DNA from: Azorinus chamasolen
Lineage: Eukaryota; Mollusca; Bivalvia; Cardiida; Solecurtidae
Direction of reading: 5' to 3'
Assembly: GCA_963576725.1 (NCBI GenBank)
Contig: OY755246.1
Location: 74,765,467-74,829,466 of the forward strand
Length of the DNA stretch: 64,000 bases
Below are positions 11,801-22,905 of the stretch, piece by piece (within the stretch, counting starts at the first letter, position 1; every line of letters begins with the position of its first letter). The position numbers and the translations under genes are program-made. Under the pieces are notes generated by a model. The model was not told the origin of the DNA, did no database searches, and was given only the letters and a program-made list of their open reading frames with translations.

Positions 11801-13146
11801 TAAATCTTGCATGCCAAGACAGAACGTTTATCAAGGTCTACCCCACTTAGACTTCGAGTTTTGTTCCATTTTGGCTATAATAATGATTGATGTTACGCAC
11901 GTGCGTAAGTGTGTATCGCTAGCTACGCCCCTATCTTAAGAAGTTGGTTTGTAGTCTTCGCGGCTGAAGTTGAAATGTTTGATCCACTGCAAGCGCGAAA
12001 AATTGGTGAGCAGTTTGTAAGGCCCCCAAAACGGACAGTTTTTATACAGAATTTTTTATCCTTACACTTTCACCATCGATATTTTTATTGTTATTGCACT
12101 AAAAAGCAGCACATTACTTCCCTGAACTACTTTCATATAGCATTATAACTTATTATTCTATACAAATTCCTAAAACATCGATCATAAAACAAATCCATAC
12201 AACCCAAAATCTTTATTTAATCAGCAAAACTTAGCAGTACCGTAATGACGGAGAGTATTCACAGGGGGTAATTTATTGTGTAATCATTGTTCTGTGCAGA
12301 TCCGTTAAAAACCCGTCATCCGCCATTCGTTCTAAAAGTTTCCTCAGTTGCTATTGCACAAACTACATTTTATTTCTAGATCAATGGCATGTTCATGATA
12401 TACATGAGGTGTCAGTTAATTTTCATCGCACTGACCTTAGAGAACGACTAAAATAATTATTAGCTGTAAAACGCTGTACACCAAGCAAGCTATTTGCCGT
12501 ACAGTCTTCAAAACAGTTAATGTATTACTATACATCGTACACATCGGAAACTATTCGCCATACAGTCTTCATAACACATTTACCTATTCGCCGTACACGC
12601 ACCTTGTTTTTCTTTTAACAAATTCAAAGTCAATTTCGACCGTATTCTGCAATCAACGCTGGCATAAGAGTGTATCCATTGTGTGCTGACAAGGAATGTG
12701 TAAAATCGTGATTAGAAAAGTGATTGCGAATACATTTTTGACTTTGTACCAATCCGAGAATAATGATTTACATACGTGAATTTGAATTGATCAGAAACCA
12801 TGTAATCATTGGTTGGTCTTTCTACTAGTAATTTAAAACATTGCAATGCTAGACATGTCATATTCACCATAACTATATCGAATTAATAACCTGTCGGTGT
12901 GTCCGTCATCAGTTAGCTTTTGCTTCGTCTGGTAGCTATTTCCGGTTTTGTTGATAGACGGTGAATTGTTATGTTGTGTGTGTATCTCTGTGTGTCCTGT
13001 ATTGTGAGTTTGTGTGTATAAATCTGTATGATGTGTGCGCATGTGACTTATGCGTGTTTATGTCTTTTGCGCGTATGGTGTATGCGCATTGGAAGACAAA
13101 TCCATTTCTTCACTCGGGATATTTTGCCAACACCATGGGAAAGGCA
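11801..13146. other. Unassigned DNA
   Basis: No gene seen. Two ATTCGCC(G/A)TACA motifs near 12545-12600 echo the inverse motif at 7.75 kb. TG-rich stretches near 12975-13060 account for the short open frames there. Confidence 0.4.
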
Positions 13147-13258
13147 TTTGCAGTACGGTCACATTGTTACTAAGATTTATATATTCTATTTTTGCAGTAC
13201 GGTCACATTGTTACTAAGATTTATATATTCTATTTTTGCAGTACGGGCACATTGTGTG
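13147..13258. repeat. 44-bp tandem repeat, about 2.5 copies
   Basis: GCAGTACGGTCACATTG starts at 13150, 13194 and 13238, giving a 44-bp period. The first two copies are identical. Confidence 0.9.
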
Positions 13259-13915
13259 ATATTCCCAAGAATAAATATAGAAAATGTATTTTATCGGTCG
13301 TTCGGAGATATCATGGAATTTTGAAGTACAGATTCGACATTTTAAAACGGTTGGGGTTGTAGTACAAACAGGACAATGTGATAATGAACTAGATAATGAA
13401 CCGCGAGCTATAACTAGATATGCATGATAGAGTATAATTATCATAGCGCGAGTTGTGTTTCACGTCTCCGCGATGCTATCATTTAGCACAGATGAATGTT
13501 GAGACAAAAATGACGATGATACTAAATGATTATATTTCAACCCGGAAAGAGAAATGAGAATGCAGTTTTAGAATCAAATTATGTCACCATTTTGCGAACT
13601 TGAAAGATCGGATCCAAGCTTTTTGACAACGATTAGAAATTTCTCAAAAGATATTTGGAAGTAAGTAAAACACGTTCAACACCAGAACAATTATGGTACA
13701 AAGACCTGTATAAGGAAAGTGATTTACAAAATACATGTTTGAATACTGAATCGAACTAGATGGAGCTGTGAATGTGTGCAGACTTTAACTGGGAAACTTA
13801 GTCTGTCAAAATAAGTACATGTGCGAAAATGCATTAATTCGCTGAATCCCGATCGATGAATTCAGAAGCATAAATAAAGTTACTAGCGTAAAATCTCATT
13901 CTTGTGGACTGAAGA
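13259..13915. other. Unassigned DNA
   Basis: No gene, RNA or repeat recognised. Confidence 0.4.
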
Positions 13916-14165
13916 ATTTCAACCCTTTCATCGCCGATGTCGCATAAATGCACCACGAAAAATAGTGCAGTCCCAGATCAGACGCCGCTTTTCAAGGCGG
14001 CGTCTGATCAGGGACTTCACTTTTTGTCTCAAACTCTATTTCTATATCTGTGCTTTATTCCTTTGAAATTTGCATTTATTTGTCTTTTTTCTTTATTTTA
14101 CCGAATGATTTAACCAAATTGGTTTGCAGACGACAATTAGAAAATCGGCGCCGAAAGGGTTAAAC
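13916..14165. mobile_element. ~250-bp TIR element with central hairpin
   Basis: The left end TTCAACCCTTTCATCGCCGA and right end (reverse complement TTTAACCCTTTCGGCGCCGA) form an imperfect TIR. Near the centre GATCAGACGCCGC (13977-13989) pairs perfectly with GCGGCGTCTGATC (about 13997-14009). The same hairpin module, CAGATCAGACG...CGTCTGATCAGGG, recurs diverged at 8.5, 17.6, 27.1, 35.8 and 55.0 kb, so this is the best-preserved member of a widely dispersed family. Confidence 0.75.
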
Positions 14166-14261
14166 ATAAAATACATACAAGTTTTATATAAGCAAAATTA
14201 ACAAGTCTATACTTTATTCATTTTCTGCAGTTAAATTCCATGTGTGTTCCTGTCGTTGTTT

Positions 14262-14680
14262 TATTGTTCGATGTTATACGGTATTACACGGTGTTACATG
14301 TGTTACCCGATGGTACAAGGTGTTACCCGGTGTTACACTGTATTACACGGTGTTACTCGGTATTACACATTAATACTCGGTGTTACAATGCTACTCGGCA
14401 CTACACAGTGTTGCTTGGTATTACGCGATCTTACTTTGTGTTACACATTAATACTCGGTGTTACAATGTTACTCGGCACTACATGGTGTTACTTGGTATT
14501 ACGCGATCTTACTCTGTGTTACACAGTAATACACGGAGTTACATGGTGTTATACGGTATTACACGGTGTTGCACGATATTTACATGGTATTACACGGTGA
14601 CTCGGTGTTACACGGTGTTACACGGTGTTACTCTGTGCAACGCGGTATTTAACGGTGTTAGTCGGTGTCTCATTAGAATA
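14262..14680. repeat. 10-bp minisatellite (ACGGTGTTAC)n
   Basis: Units ACGGTGTTAC, ACGGTATTAC and CTCGGTGTTA run for about 420 bp with irregular phase. A ~70-bp higher-order block containing CACATTAATACTCGGTG is repeated at about 14365 and 14446. The 178-codon open frame is repeat-derived. Confidence 0.9.
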
Positions 14681-14979
14681 AAACTGTGTGATACTGTATT
14701 AATGTTTTTAAAGAAAAGGCAAAACCAAACAATTAAAACGGTGCTAAAATTCCGCAGACGTCTCAAAATTCCATGACAGAGTTTCAAGAAACAGTGGAAC
14801 TATCACGCCTTAGCTGTCAGTTTGTAAATGTGTTTTATCAGACCTCAATAACATACTGTTATTACTTATTATATATTGTCTTACTGGCAAACGGTCACTT
14901 CTTAAACACAGTTGTGCAGTTTCACATGGCGAAAACTTGTATTGCAGTGCTCACCCACTCACTCAATTATTATTCATAT

Positions 14980-15400
14980 GCAAAAAGTAATCCATGTATG
15001 CATGAAAAGAGTAATCCATGTATGCATGAAGTGTACTCCATGTATGTATGAAAAGAGTAATCCGTTTTGTGTGCATGAAAAAAGTATCCCATTGTTTGCA
15101 TGAAAAGAGTAATCCATTATATGCAAGAAGAGTACTCCATTTTTGTTTGCATGGAAAGAGTAATCAATGTATGCATGGAACGAGTAACCCATCTATGCAT
15201 GAACAGAGTAATCCATCTATGCACGAAAAGAATAATCCATTCTATGCACGAAAATAGTAACCAATTTTATCCACGAAATATAAATCCATTCTATGCACGA
15301 AAAGAGTAATCCATTCTATGCAGGAAAAGAGTAATCCATCTATGCATGAACATAGTTATCCATTTATGCATAAAAAGAGTAATTTATGTATGCAATGATT
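14980..15400. repeat. ~24-bp minisatellite, about 17 copies
   Basis: The unit contains GCATGAAAAGAGTAATCCAT plus 3-5 variable bases (ATGTAT, TCTAT). Length variation shifts the frame, so the several short open frames here are artefacts. Confidence 0.9.
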
Positions 15401-15866
15401 CATATTTTGTGCAATAAAATGGTATGAAAATACAATAAAAATATATTTAGATTCAGTGAAACACGTTACTTAACATCAATCTGTGTTCGTCTTTTTATGA
15501 CACAAATTGATTTATGTAAATGCAGTATCTAAATGCATTACATAACTTCCAATTAAGGCCTATTATGATTTTTAAATTATAAAGTTGTCTATCATATTTA
15601 ATATAAATAACAAAATAAAAGTAACCTACAAATTGCATTAACGCGATTTATTGAACAAAAAGGTAAAAAATTGGAATGGTTCCAACGGATAATATTTCTG
15701 GTAATGATTCTATTTAATTGGACTATGCCTGCAGCTGACTGCAATTCATTTGACTAAACTCCAGAGAAATCATGAGTCTGCCGTGTTACGTAAAAAACGC
15801 TGTTTTGCATACTCTAAAATTGTTAGTTGCCTTCGTATTAATGTTCATATGTTTTCGTTTTGACTT
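15401..15866. other. Intergenic, AT-rich
   Basis: No gene. It lies downstream of the minus-strand gene end and contains nothing recognised. Confidence 0.4.
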
Positions 15867-15872
15867 TTTATT
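15867..15872 (-). promoter_or_regulatory. Polyadenylation signal AATAAA
   Basis: On the minus strand AATAAA lies about 40 bases downstream of the stop codon at 15912-15914, a suitable place for the end of the transcript that contains the exons at 15912-16391 and 16978-17148. Confidence 0.55.
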
Positions 15873-15911
15873 CTAAAGATAACGTTGACCTCCATACCCG
15901 AGATTGGTTCA

Positions 15912-16391
15912 TTATGACTGGTTACCGTCCCCAACTTTATAACGGCAATATTTTGGCGACTCACTTGACACTAGATTGGGTTCTCCAGGATAGTCCTGAT
16001 TATTTGTTAAAGCTGGAAGACTTAGAAATTGTTGAGTCGTATCTGACACAGACAGAACATGAATATCGTCATGTGCATAGGTAATGCATGCATTTGCAGC
16101 TTCGGTTTCACGATATAAATACTCCGTGTCTTTTGGTTCATTCTGAACTTGCTCAGTATCAATCTTAGATCTTTTATCATGACTAGGACACGTTGAATCG
16201 ATGTCAATCAATTGGTGGTTTTTAAACAAAGTTTGCCCTTCGTCCAGCTTCATGTCCGATTCTAATATTTGTGTAGTATGGCGCGGGTCTGTTCGGTGTT
16301 GCTGTTGATGGTGTGGGCGATCATCTCGATTTTCTACGGTGTCTCTGATGAGAGTTAACTGTTGGTTTCTATTCAACATCTCTATGAGATC
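15912..16391 (-). CDS. Terminal coding exon of an unrecognised gene (160 codons including stop)
   Basis: Minus strand. The exon starts after TTAATTAATAG, an acceptor, at GATCTCATAGAG, and runs in one open frame to TAA at 15912-15914. It encodes DLIEMLNRNQQLTLIRDTVE at its start and ends KYCRYKVGDGNQS. The peptide is hydrophilic, rich in D, E, Q, H and T, with no membrane segment and several tyrosines in acidic settings (DTEYLYRE, DYPGEP), like a cytoplasmic tail or disordered C-terminus. It is in phase 0 with the upstream exon at 16978-17148, and a poly(A) signal follows. Normal codon variety and lack of repeat content set it apart from other open frames here. I do not recognise the family. 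The upstream exons and N-terminus are not identified. Confidence 0.6.
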   Translation of the reverse strand, partial: DLIEMLNRNQQLTLIRDTVENRDDRPHHQQQHRTDPRHTTQILESDMKLDEGQTLFKNHQLIDIDSTCPSHDKRSKIDTEQVQNEPKDTEYLYRETEAANACITYAHDDIHVLSVSDTTQQFLSLPALTNNQDYPGEPNLVSSESPKYCRYKVGDGNQS

Positions 16392-16437
16392 CTATTAATT
16401 AAAAATGTTAAGATATTAAAAACAATAGATGTATACT

Positions 16438-16484
16438 TAAAGTAGTAGTATTAGTAGAACTAGGAGTAATAGTAGTAGTAGGAA

Positions 16485-16535
<51 letters not shown>

Positions 16536-16577
16536 CAGCAGTAGTAGTAGTAGTAGTAGTAGTAGTAGCAGTAGGAA

Positions 16578-16628
<51 letters not shown>

Positions 16629-16631
16629 GAA

Positions 16632-16675
<44 letters not shown>

Positions 16676-16787
16676 ATAGTAGTAGTAGTAGTAGTAGCAG
16701 TAGTAGTAGTAGTAGTAGTAGGAATAGTAGTAGTAGTAGTAGTAGCAGTAGTAGTATTAGTAGTAGTAGAGTAGTAGTAGTAGTAAC

Positions 16788-16845
<58 letters not shown>

Positions 16846-16868
16846 ATCGAGGTAGTAGTAGTAGTAAA
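16438..16868. repeat. (TAG)n / (CTA)n trinucleotide microsatellite in an intron
   Basis: About 430 bp of TAG triplets with sparse interruptions (GGAATAG, AGCAG) recurring every 60-100 bp. It lies inside the intron 16392-16977 of the minus-strand gene. The poly-Thr and poly-Tyr open frame across it is an artefact. Confidence 0.95.
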
Positions 16869-16977
16869 TAGCCAGTGAATAAAGTTCGTTAGATAAATGA
16901 TAAATATGTCCTAAAATTAAACCGAAAGCATATTGACTGAAATGAGAATGCATGATGGGTAATTGATCGACCATTAC

Positions 16978-17148
16978 CTGAGATGGGTGTTGGGGGCTGC
17001 AAATTGTTCTTGAAGAAGCATTGCTTGTGCTGCCTAAACGTGTTACCCCGGGAGGCTGTGGAGCATTTTTAGTCTGTGCATAGTAATCAGTCAGTAAGTT
17101 GGAGGATTGATAACTGCTGAGAAGAGGCTCGCTAACATCTCCGTCATG
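16978..17148 (-). CDS. Penultimate coding exon of the same unrecognised gene (57 codons)
   Basis: Minus strand. The acceptor is a strong pyrimidine tract, TTTCTCTTTTTTCAG, followed by CATGACGGAGATG. The donor is CATCTCAG/GTAATGG. The exon is exactly 171 bp, phase 0 at both ends, and encodes HDGDVSEPLLSSYQSSNLLT then DYYAQTKNAPQPPGVTRLGS, ending SPQHPSQ. Ser/Pro/Tyr-rich and hydrophilic, it looks like part of an intracellular tail (SYQSS, TDYYAQ and a PQPPG proline run). It splices in frame to the 15912-16391 exon over a 586-bp intron. The earlier exon must lie above 17.15 kb on the minus strand; I could not identify it with confidence. Confidence 0.6.
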
Positions 17149-17574
17149 CTGAAAAAAGAGAAATATAACTGCTATCATTATGCAATATTTCCTGTCACTG
17201 GGTACACTGTAAGTGAGTTAGATCGATATACCTTTGCAATAACTAGAGTATTTTTATATTAGTAAGTTTTGAATGATGAGGAATATTGCTAAATACCCTA
17301 ACACTGCTTATATTTACAAGGACGTGGCCTTCATAAAGTGTGCTACGGACGCATTTATTGACCACCTTAAATATTTAAATGTACGTATAAACTGAACATA
17401 TGTATTCAGAGTCAGCAATCATCGTAAAGTTAGATTATCAACGTAAAGGAGAAATCAACATTGTCGCAGAAATCTGGTCTCTTTTTTAATTTGACATTAG
17501 GCTGTGTATCATATTCTACAGATTCTTAGTTCGGCTCACTTTTGTACTAACTGGGATATTATTCCATATATACC
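17149..17574. other. Probable intron, no feature seen
   Basis: If the exon at 16978-17148 is real, this is intron sequence upstream of it. No repeat or gene recognised. Confidence 0.35.
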
Positions 17575-17760
17575 TTTCAAAGCCTTTGCAAAAAGAGTAG
17601 AGTCATATCAGATGGCTCCTGTAGGAGTCGTCTGATCAGAGTCTGCTTTGTTTGCTGATGATATGATATAGATATGTTTTATTGTGATTCTTCACGTGAT
17701 ATTCACGGGGACATGATTTCTGACACGGACATTCATTGAGTAAAGGGTTAATGCAATGTT
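17575..17760. repeat. Hairpin repeat family member
   Basis: CCTTTGCAAAAAGAGTAGAG leads into TCATATCAGATGGCTCC, pairing with GGAGTCGTCTGATCAGAGTC. The segment ends near CATTGAGTAAAGGGTTAA. The parts match the module best preserved at 13.9-14.2 kb. Confidence 0.6.
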
Positions 17761-17777
17761 TACTTGTATACTTTTTT

Positions 17778-19334
17778 ATGGCGTTCGGAAACGCCATATA
17801 GCAGTCGGTCTCTTTACGGCAACGAGTTCACTTGTCTAGTGAACATGCGCAAGACAAAAACAATCAATTCTGCACTAGTTTTGTTGTAAAATGTTCATGT
17901 ATTTGTTTACTCTTCGTGTATTTAATAATGTTGCGCTTAGTAAGATAATTAATACTAATATACACAAAGATAAACTAATTTTTTAATAAAATCCAAAGAA
18001 GACGCGAACGAATATTTTTACCGTAGTTTTCGCAACAGCTTGGCGATCTAAAGTAGAAGGAATATCGCCGAGGTTTCCGATTGCATTTTTTATACACATT
18101 CGTAACTGATTAGCATATAGACCTACATTTTCAGCCAATCAAACTGCCTTTTGCGTCGTTTCGGTCATTTCCGTTTGACCCGTACTCAAATTACAAAATA
18201 GGAAGTTTCATAAAGGACAAGGTCAAAGAAATCTGTGCATGGTTTCGATACGTCACAATTCATTTGATTATCAGCACGCGCCGAAATAGAAAACATCCGG
18301 TTTCATCCAATATATTTGAGGAAATTAATTATTTACAGTCCAGTTCACTTTTTACATTCCAAATATTTTTGTAGACGGTGTATCAAAATTAAAAACAAAT
18401 TAGCATTTACTATCGATGTATTTCTACCGCCATCTTTATAAGATAACTACCCAGAAGCTAGTTATACCATTTTATCACGAAGTACGAGAGAAACAAAATG
18501 CACCAACATACTGAATATGGAACAGAGTTACTGAACTGAACTGTAGAATAAAAACAAAATTCAACACACGGCCTTGACCTTAAGCAGCCAACGTGAGTAA
18601 CGAACTGAGGATAAAGCTTTTGGGAGATTTTGATGACTGCACATACATGATACAAGTACCCACTTTTATTGGTTCTGTTGATAGTTTATGTTGTTTTGTT
18701 AGTTCTACGATCTCTAGTTAGAGTTCATCTTTCGTTATGTGTATTCAATGAAACGAGCTCTTGTTAATCGTAGTGCGCATGCGCGAAAATAGACGCTTAG
18801 AGTGTCGAAACCTGGAGACAACATGCTAAATAAGATACTTCTTTTGGCCATAGTGGAAACTAGAAGCATGTCTATATATAAACAGCAGACCATCAGATGG
18901 CCCCTTTGGTTTCAGTCCGTCATATTTGTATGTCCCCAGTCAATGAGGAGGGGGTGATTTTGCCCTGTTTGTTGGTTTGTTGGCTTGGTTCAAACTTTAA
19001 TGTTGGCAATAATTGTGTAGCCATTGCACATGCATACTTCAAACCTGGCGTGCCTGCGCAACTTACGGATGTGAACTATTATTGATTTTTTTCGGGGGGG
19101 GGGGGGCTTATTAAAATCAAGGTCATATAACAGTTAAATGTCAAATTAAATTACGGGTCAAATTTATATTGGTGACAATCAGTGGCATAGTGTTTCACAA
19201 ACACGTGTTGTTAATTAATATTTTTATCAATTCCAGGACGTCAGGCATTGTTATTAACGTGTACAGCAAGTTCACCCCTTACACTTAACATCCATATCTA
19301 ACCCGAACGCCATTATGGCCATTCAGGCCTTTGA
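17778..19334. mobile_element. ~1.56-kb non-autonomous element, copy 1
   Basis: Left end ATGGCGTTCGG (17778) and an inverted partner CCGAACGCCAT near the right end (about 19304-19314), followed by TATGGCCATTCAGGCC and the shared border CTTTGA. About 410 bp at the left (to ~18188) and 500 bp at the right (from ~18830) match copy 2 at 37451-39079 closely. The middle 640 bp does not match. It has no ORF of note. A HINE-like element of the 61.4-kb family is nested at 18926-19212 and is also present in copy 2, so it is part of the mobile unit. A TTTTAT-like direct repeat flanks it. Confidence 0.8.
18926..19212 (-). mobile_element. Nested small HINE/pearl-like element (in copy 1)
   Basis: It reads like the family at 61355-62477: a G-rich/C-rich end, then CTGTTTGTTGG-type repeats, ACTTTAATGTTGGCAATAA, CAAGGTCATATAAC, and the terminal GGCATAGTGTTTCACAAACAC with GTTGTT. 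Confidence 0.65.
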
Positions 19335-19596
19335 TTTTATAGTAGCTATGAATAATAATTTAAACAATATAAAGTCTTTAGAGTCCTTAGTCAAAGTCGC
19401 CTGTGATAATTTTAACTATCATCAAAACTGTCATTAGATCTATAGGGCCTACAGTATACCTGATCTGAGTACGATTCTTATTTACTTATATACATGTAAA
19501 TGTTAACGCACATTATATTGCCCGCTGCGCTCCGTAATTTCTGGGGATATGGATTTGTGTTCATGAACTAGAATTGTTGGTAAAATAACATGTGTC
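19335..19596. other. Unassigned DNA
   Basis: Nothing recognised between the 1.6-kb element and the 30-bp array. Confidence 0.4.
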
Positions 19597-21455
19597 AGCT
19601 GGACTGGTTAGCGTGGGTGTCTAGCTGGCTGGACTGGTTAGCGTGGATGTCTAGGTGGCTAGACTGGTTAGCGTGGATGTCTAGGTGGCTAGACTGGTTA
19701 GCGTGGGTGTCTAGGTGGCTGGACTGGTTAGCGTTGGTGTCTAGGTGGCTGGACTGGTTAGCGTGGGTATCTAGGTGGCTGGACTGGTTAGTGTGAGTGT
19801 CTAGGTGGCTGGACTGGTTAGCGTGGGTGTTTAGGTGGCTGGATTGGTTAGCGTGAGTGTCTAACTGGCTAGACTGGTTAACGTCGGTGTCTAGGTGGTT
19901 GGACTGGTTAGCGTGGATATCTAGGTGGCTGGACTGGTTAGCGTCGGTGTCTAGGCGGCTGGACCGGAAAGCATGAGTGTCTAGGTGGCTGGACTGGTTA
20001 GCGTGGGTGTTTAGGTGGCTGGACTGGTTAGCGTGCGGGTCTTGGTGGCTGGACTGGTTAGCGTGAGTGTCTAGGTGGCTGGACTGGTTAGCGTGAGTGT
20101 ATAGCTGGCTAGACTGGTTAGTGTGGATGTCTAGGTGGCTAGACTGGTTAGCGTGGGTGTCTAGCTAGCTAGACTGGTTAGCGTGGGTGTCTAGCTGGCT
20201 AGACTGGTTAGCGTGGATGTCTAGATGACTGGACTGGTTAGCGTGGGTGTCTAGCTGGCTAGACTGGTTAGCGTTGATGTCTAGGTGGCTGGACTGGTTA
20301 GCGTTGATGTCTAGGTGGCTGGATTGGTTATCGTGGGTGTCTAGATGGCTAAACTGGTTAGCGTGGATGTCTAGGTGGCTGGAATGGTTAGCGTTGGTGT
20401 CTAGGTGGCTAGACTGGTTAGCGTGGATGTCTAGATGACTGGACTGGTTAGCGTGGGTGTCTAGCTGGCTAGACTGGTTAGCGTTGATGTCTAGCAGGCT
20501 AGACTGGTTAGCGTGGGTGTCTAGCTGGCTAGACTGGTTAGCGTGGATGTCTAGATGACTGGACTGGTTAGCGTGGGTGTCTAGCTGGCTAGACTGGTTA
20601 GCGTTGATGTCTAGGTGGCTAGACTGGTTAGCGTTGATGTTTAGGTGGCTGGATTGGTTATCGTGGGTGTCTAGATGGCTAAACTGGTTAGCGTGGATGT
20701 CTAGGTGGCTGGAATGGTTAGCGTTGGTGTCTAGGTGGCTGGACTGGTTAGCGTTGGTGTCTAGGTGGTTGGACTGGTTAGCGTAGGTATCTAGGTGGCT
20801 GGACTGGTAAGCGTGAGTGTCTATGTGGCTGGACTGGTTAGCGTGGGTGTCTAGCTGGCTAGACTGACTAGCGTAGGTATCTATGTGGCTGGACTGGTTA
20901 GCGTGGGTGTCTAGCTGGCTGGACTGGTTAGCGTGAGTGTTTATGTGACTGGACTGATTAGCGTGGGTGTATAGCTGGCTAGACTGGTTATCATGGATGT
21001 CTAGGTGGCTAGACTGGTTAGCGTGGGTGTCTAGCTGGCTAGACTGGTTAGCGTGGATGTCTAGATCACTGGACTGGTTAGCGTGGGTGTCTAGCTGGCT
21101 AGACTGGTTAGCGTTGATGGCTAGGTGGCTGGACTGGTTAGCGTTGGTGTCTAGGTGGCTGGACTGGTTAGCGTGGGTATCTAGGTGGCTGGACTGGTAA
21201 GCGTGAGTGTCTAGGTGGCTTAACTGGTTAGCGTGGGTGTCTAGCTGGCTAGACTGGTTAGCGTGGGTGTCAATGTGGCTGGACTGGTTAGCGTTGGTGT
21301 TTATGTGGCTGGACTTGTTAGCGTGGGTGTCTAGGTGGCTAGACTGGTTAGCGTGGATGTCTAGGTGGCTGGACTGGTTAGCGTGGGTGTCTAGGTGACT
21401 AGACTGGTTCGCTTTGGAGTCTAGGTGGCTGGACTGGTTAGCGTGGGTGTCTCGG
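19597..21455 (+). repeat. 30-bp tandem array, about 62 copies
   Basis: The unit is CTAGGTGGCTGGACTGG plus TTAGCGTGGGTGT, with an exact 30-bp period throughout. Since 30 is divisible by three, frames stay open and read SRWLDWLAWV decapeptides; several 60-77 codon frames result. Breaks and the lack of a start, stop or splice context argue against coding. A higher-order unit of 330 bp (11 monomers) is seen by comparing 20247-20438 with 20577-20786. Confidence 0.97.
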
Positions 21456-21648
21456 TGGAATTAGTATCCGCGAGGAATACCTGTAGTACAGTGTACACAA
21501 CATTGTTTCTTAATTTTTGTGCGTTTCGTTGAGGGATTTGATATAACTATTTCAGTGAAATGGATTTTTTTCACCTGGTAATGTCATATGTTTTCGTGGT
21601 TCGTAACTGAACATGACAGAAATCTGGAATCTATAGCAGCTTTGTACG

Positions 21649-22320
21649 GTGGCATTTTTTGGCCATAACTTTTTCTTTGCAACCACGAGTCAGCCCATCG
21701 TCCAGATAAGAGTCACCAACAATCATGAATCTGTGTCGGCTAATTGTTCTACTATAACTATCGTCCAGATAAGAGGCACCAACAATTATGAATCTGTGTC
21801 AGCTAATTGTTCTATTATAACTATCGTCCAGATAAGAGGCACCAACAATCATGAACCTGTGTCAGCTAATTGTTCTACTGTAACTATCGTCCAGATAAGA
21901 GTCACCAACAATCATGAATCTGTGTCGGCTAATTGTTCTACTATAACTATCGTCCAGATAAGAGGCACCAACAATTATGATTCTGTGTCAGCTAATTGTT
22001 CTACTATAACTATCGTCCAGATAAGAGGCACCAACAATCATGAACCTGTGTCAGCTAATTGTTCTACTGTAACTATCGTCCAGATAAGAGTCACCAACAA
22101 TCATGAATCGGTGTCGGCTAATTGTTCTACTATAACTATCGTCCAGATAAGAGGCACCAACAATTATGAATCTGTGTCAGCTAATTGTTCTACTATAACT
22201 ATCGTCCAGATAAGAGGCACCAACAATCATGAATCTGTGTCAGCTAATTGTTCTACTGTAACTTTCGTCCAGTGGGCTATGCCAGCAAGGACTCATCAAT
22301 TGGAACTCAATTCGGAGTGA
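21649..22320 (+). other. 223-codon open frame made of a 63-bp tandem repeat
   Basis: From 21698 to about 22272 there are nine copies of a 63-bp unit encoding 21 residues (TNNHESVSANCSTITIVQIR plus G or V). The copies fall into a repeating trimer of variants (V-HES, G-YES/YDS, G-HEP), so the real amplification unit is 189 bp. The frame opens with MAFFGHNFFFATTSQP and closes with an unrelated 20-residue tail at TGA 22318-22320. Each unit has one Cys and an N-glycosylation-like NCS. The open frame over all nine units is notable, but there is no promoter, signal peptide or homology I can cite. I treat it as a repeat that may or may not be translated. Confidence 0.6.
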
Positions 22321-22423
22321 AAAAGATGCAACCATCCAAATTGATCGATATTATACATGTTCCCGTCTAGCACCAGGCATTAAGTCACTCGTGGACTGTA
22401 TTGTATTCTTTCAACACCACACC

Positions 22424-22905
22424 TTAAAATCCCTGGACGTCCTGAGATAGAAAAATGACACTTTGGCGGTTTTGATAGAGTGCCCATGCATTTGAAAGAA
22501 ACTAGTCTTAAAAAAGTTTCAAACGTAAGGTTTTGTGTTAAATTACATGGTTTTTTAAATCGATGAAAACGAAAGTAGGTTTAAATATAGAGAAAATGAA
22601 AGTGGGTTTAAATATAGAGACTGTGAGTATGTTTATTTCTACATTTTCTTTCCGATTTTTTAGAGACAGTGCTGATCCCAAGAGTTTGCTATAGTTATAG
22701 CAAATATTTATAAAGAACTGTCATACTTTTTTTTACCGCTGGAACAAAAAGTACAGCGCGATACATGGTAGAGTGTTATGGTTGTACAGTTTTCCTGTGA
22801 AACGGAAAACGATCAAATAAAAAGCAAGATTGTTTAAATGGTATACTGAAGGGTACATTCAGCATATATTTATTTTTTTAATGCAAGGGCGTTCATGGAC
22901 TTTAA
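22424..22905. mobile_element. TTAA-flanked MITE, copy 1
   Basis: TTAA / AATCCCTGGACG at the left and CGTTCATGGACT / TTAA at the right (22424-22427 and 22902-22905). The body matches 47433-47983: TTGAAAGAAACT, AAAAAGTTTCAAACGTAAGG, GAAAGTAGGTTTAAATATAG, and CTGGAACAAAAAGTACAGCG. Tetranucleotide TTAA duplication with short TIRs fits piggyBac or Kolobok mobilisation. No ORF. Confidence 0.8.

Noticed and set aside
16408..17178. 256-codon minus frame with poly-Tyr and poly-Thr
   Set aside because: Most of it is the intronic (CTA)n tract. Only the 57 codons of the exon at 16978-17148 are kept as coding.
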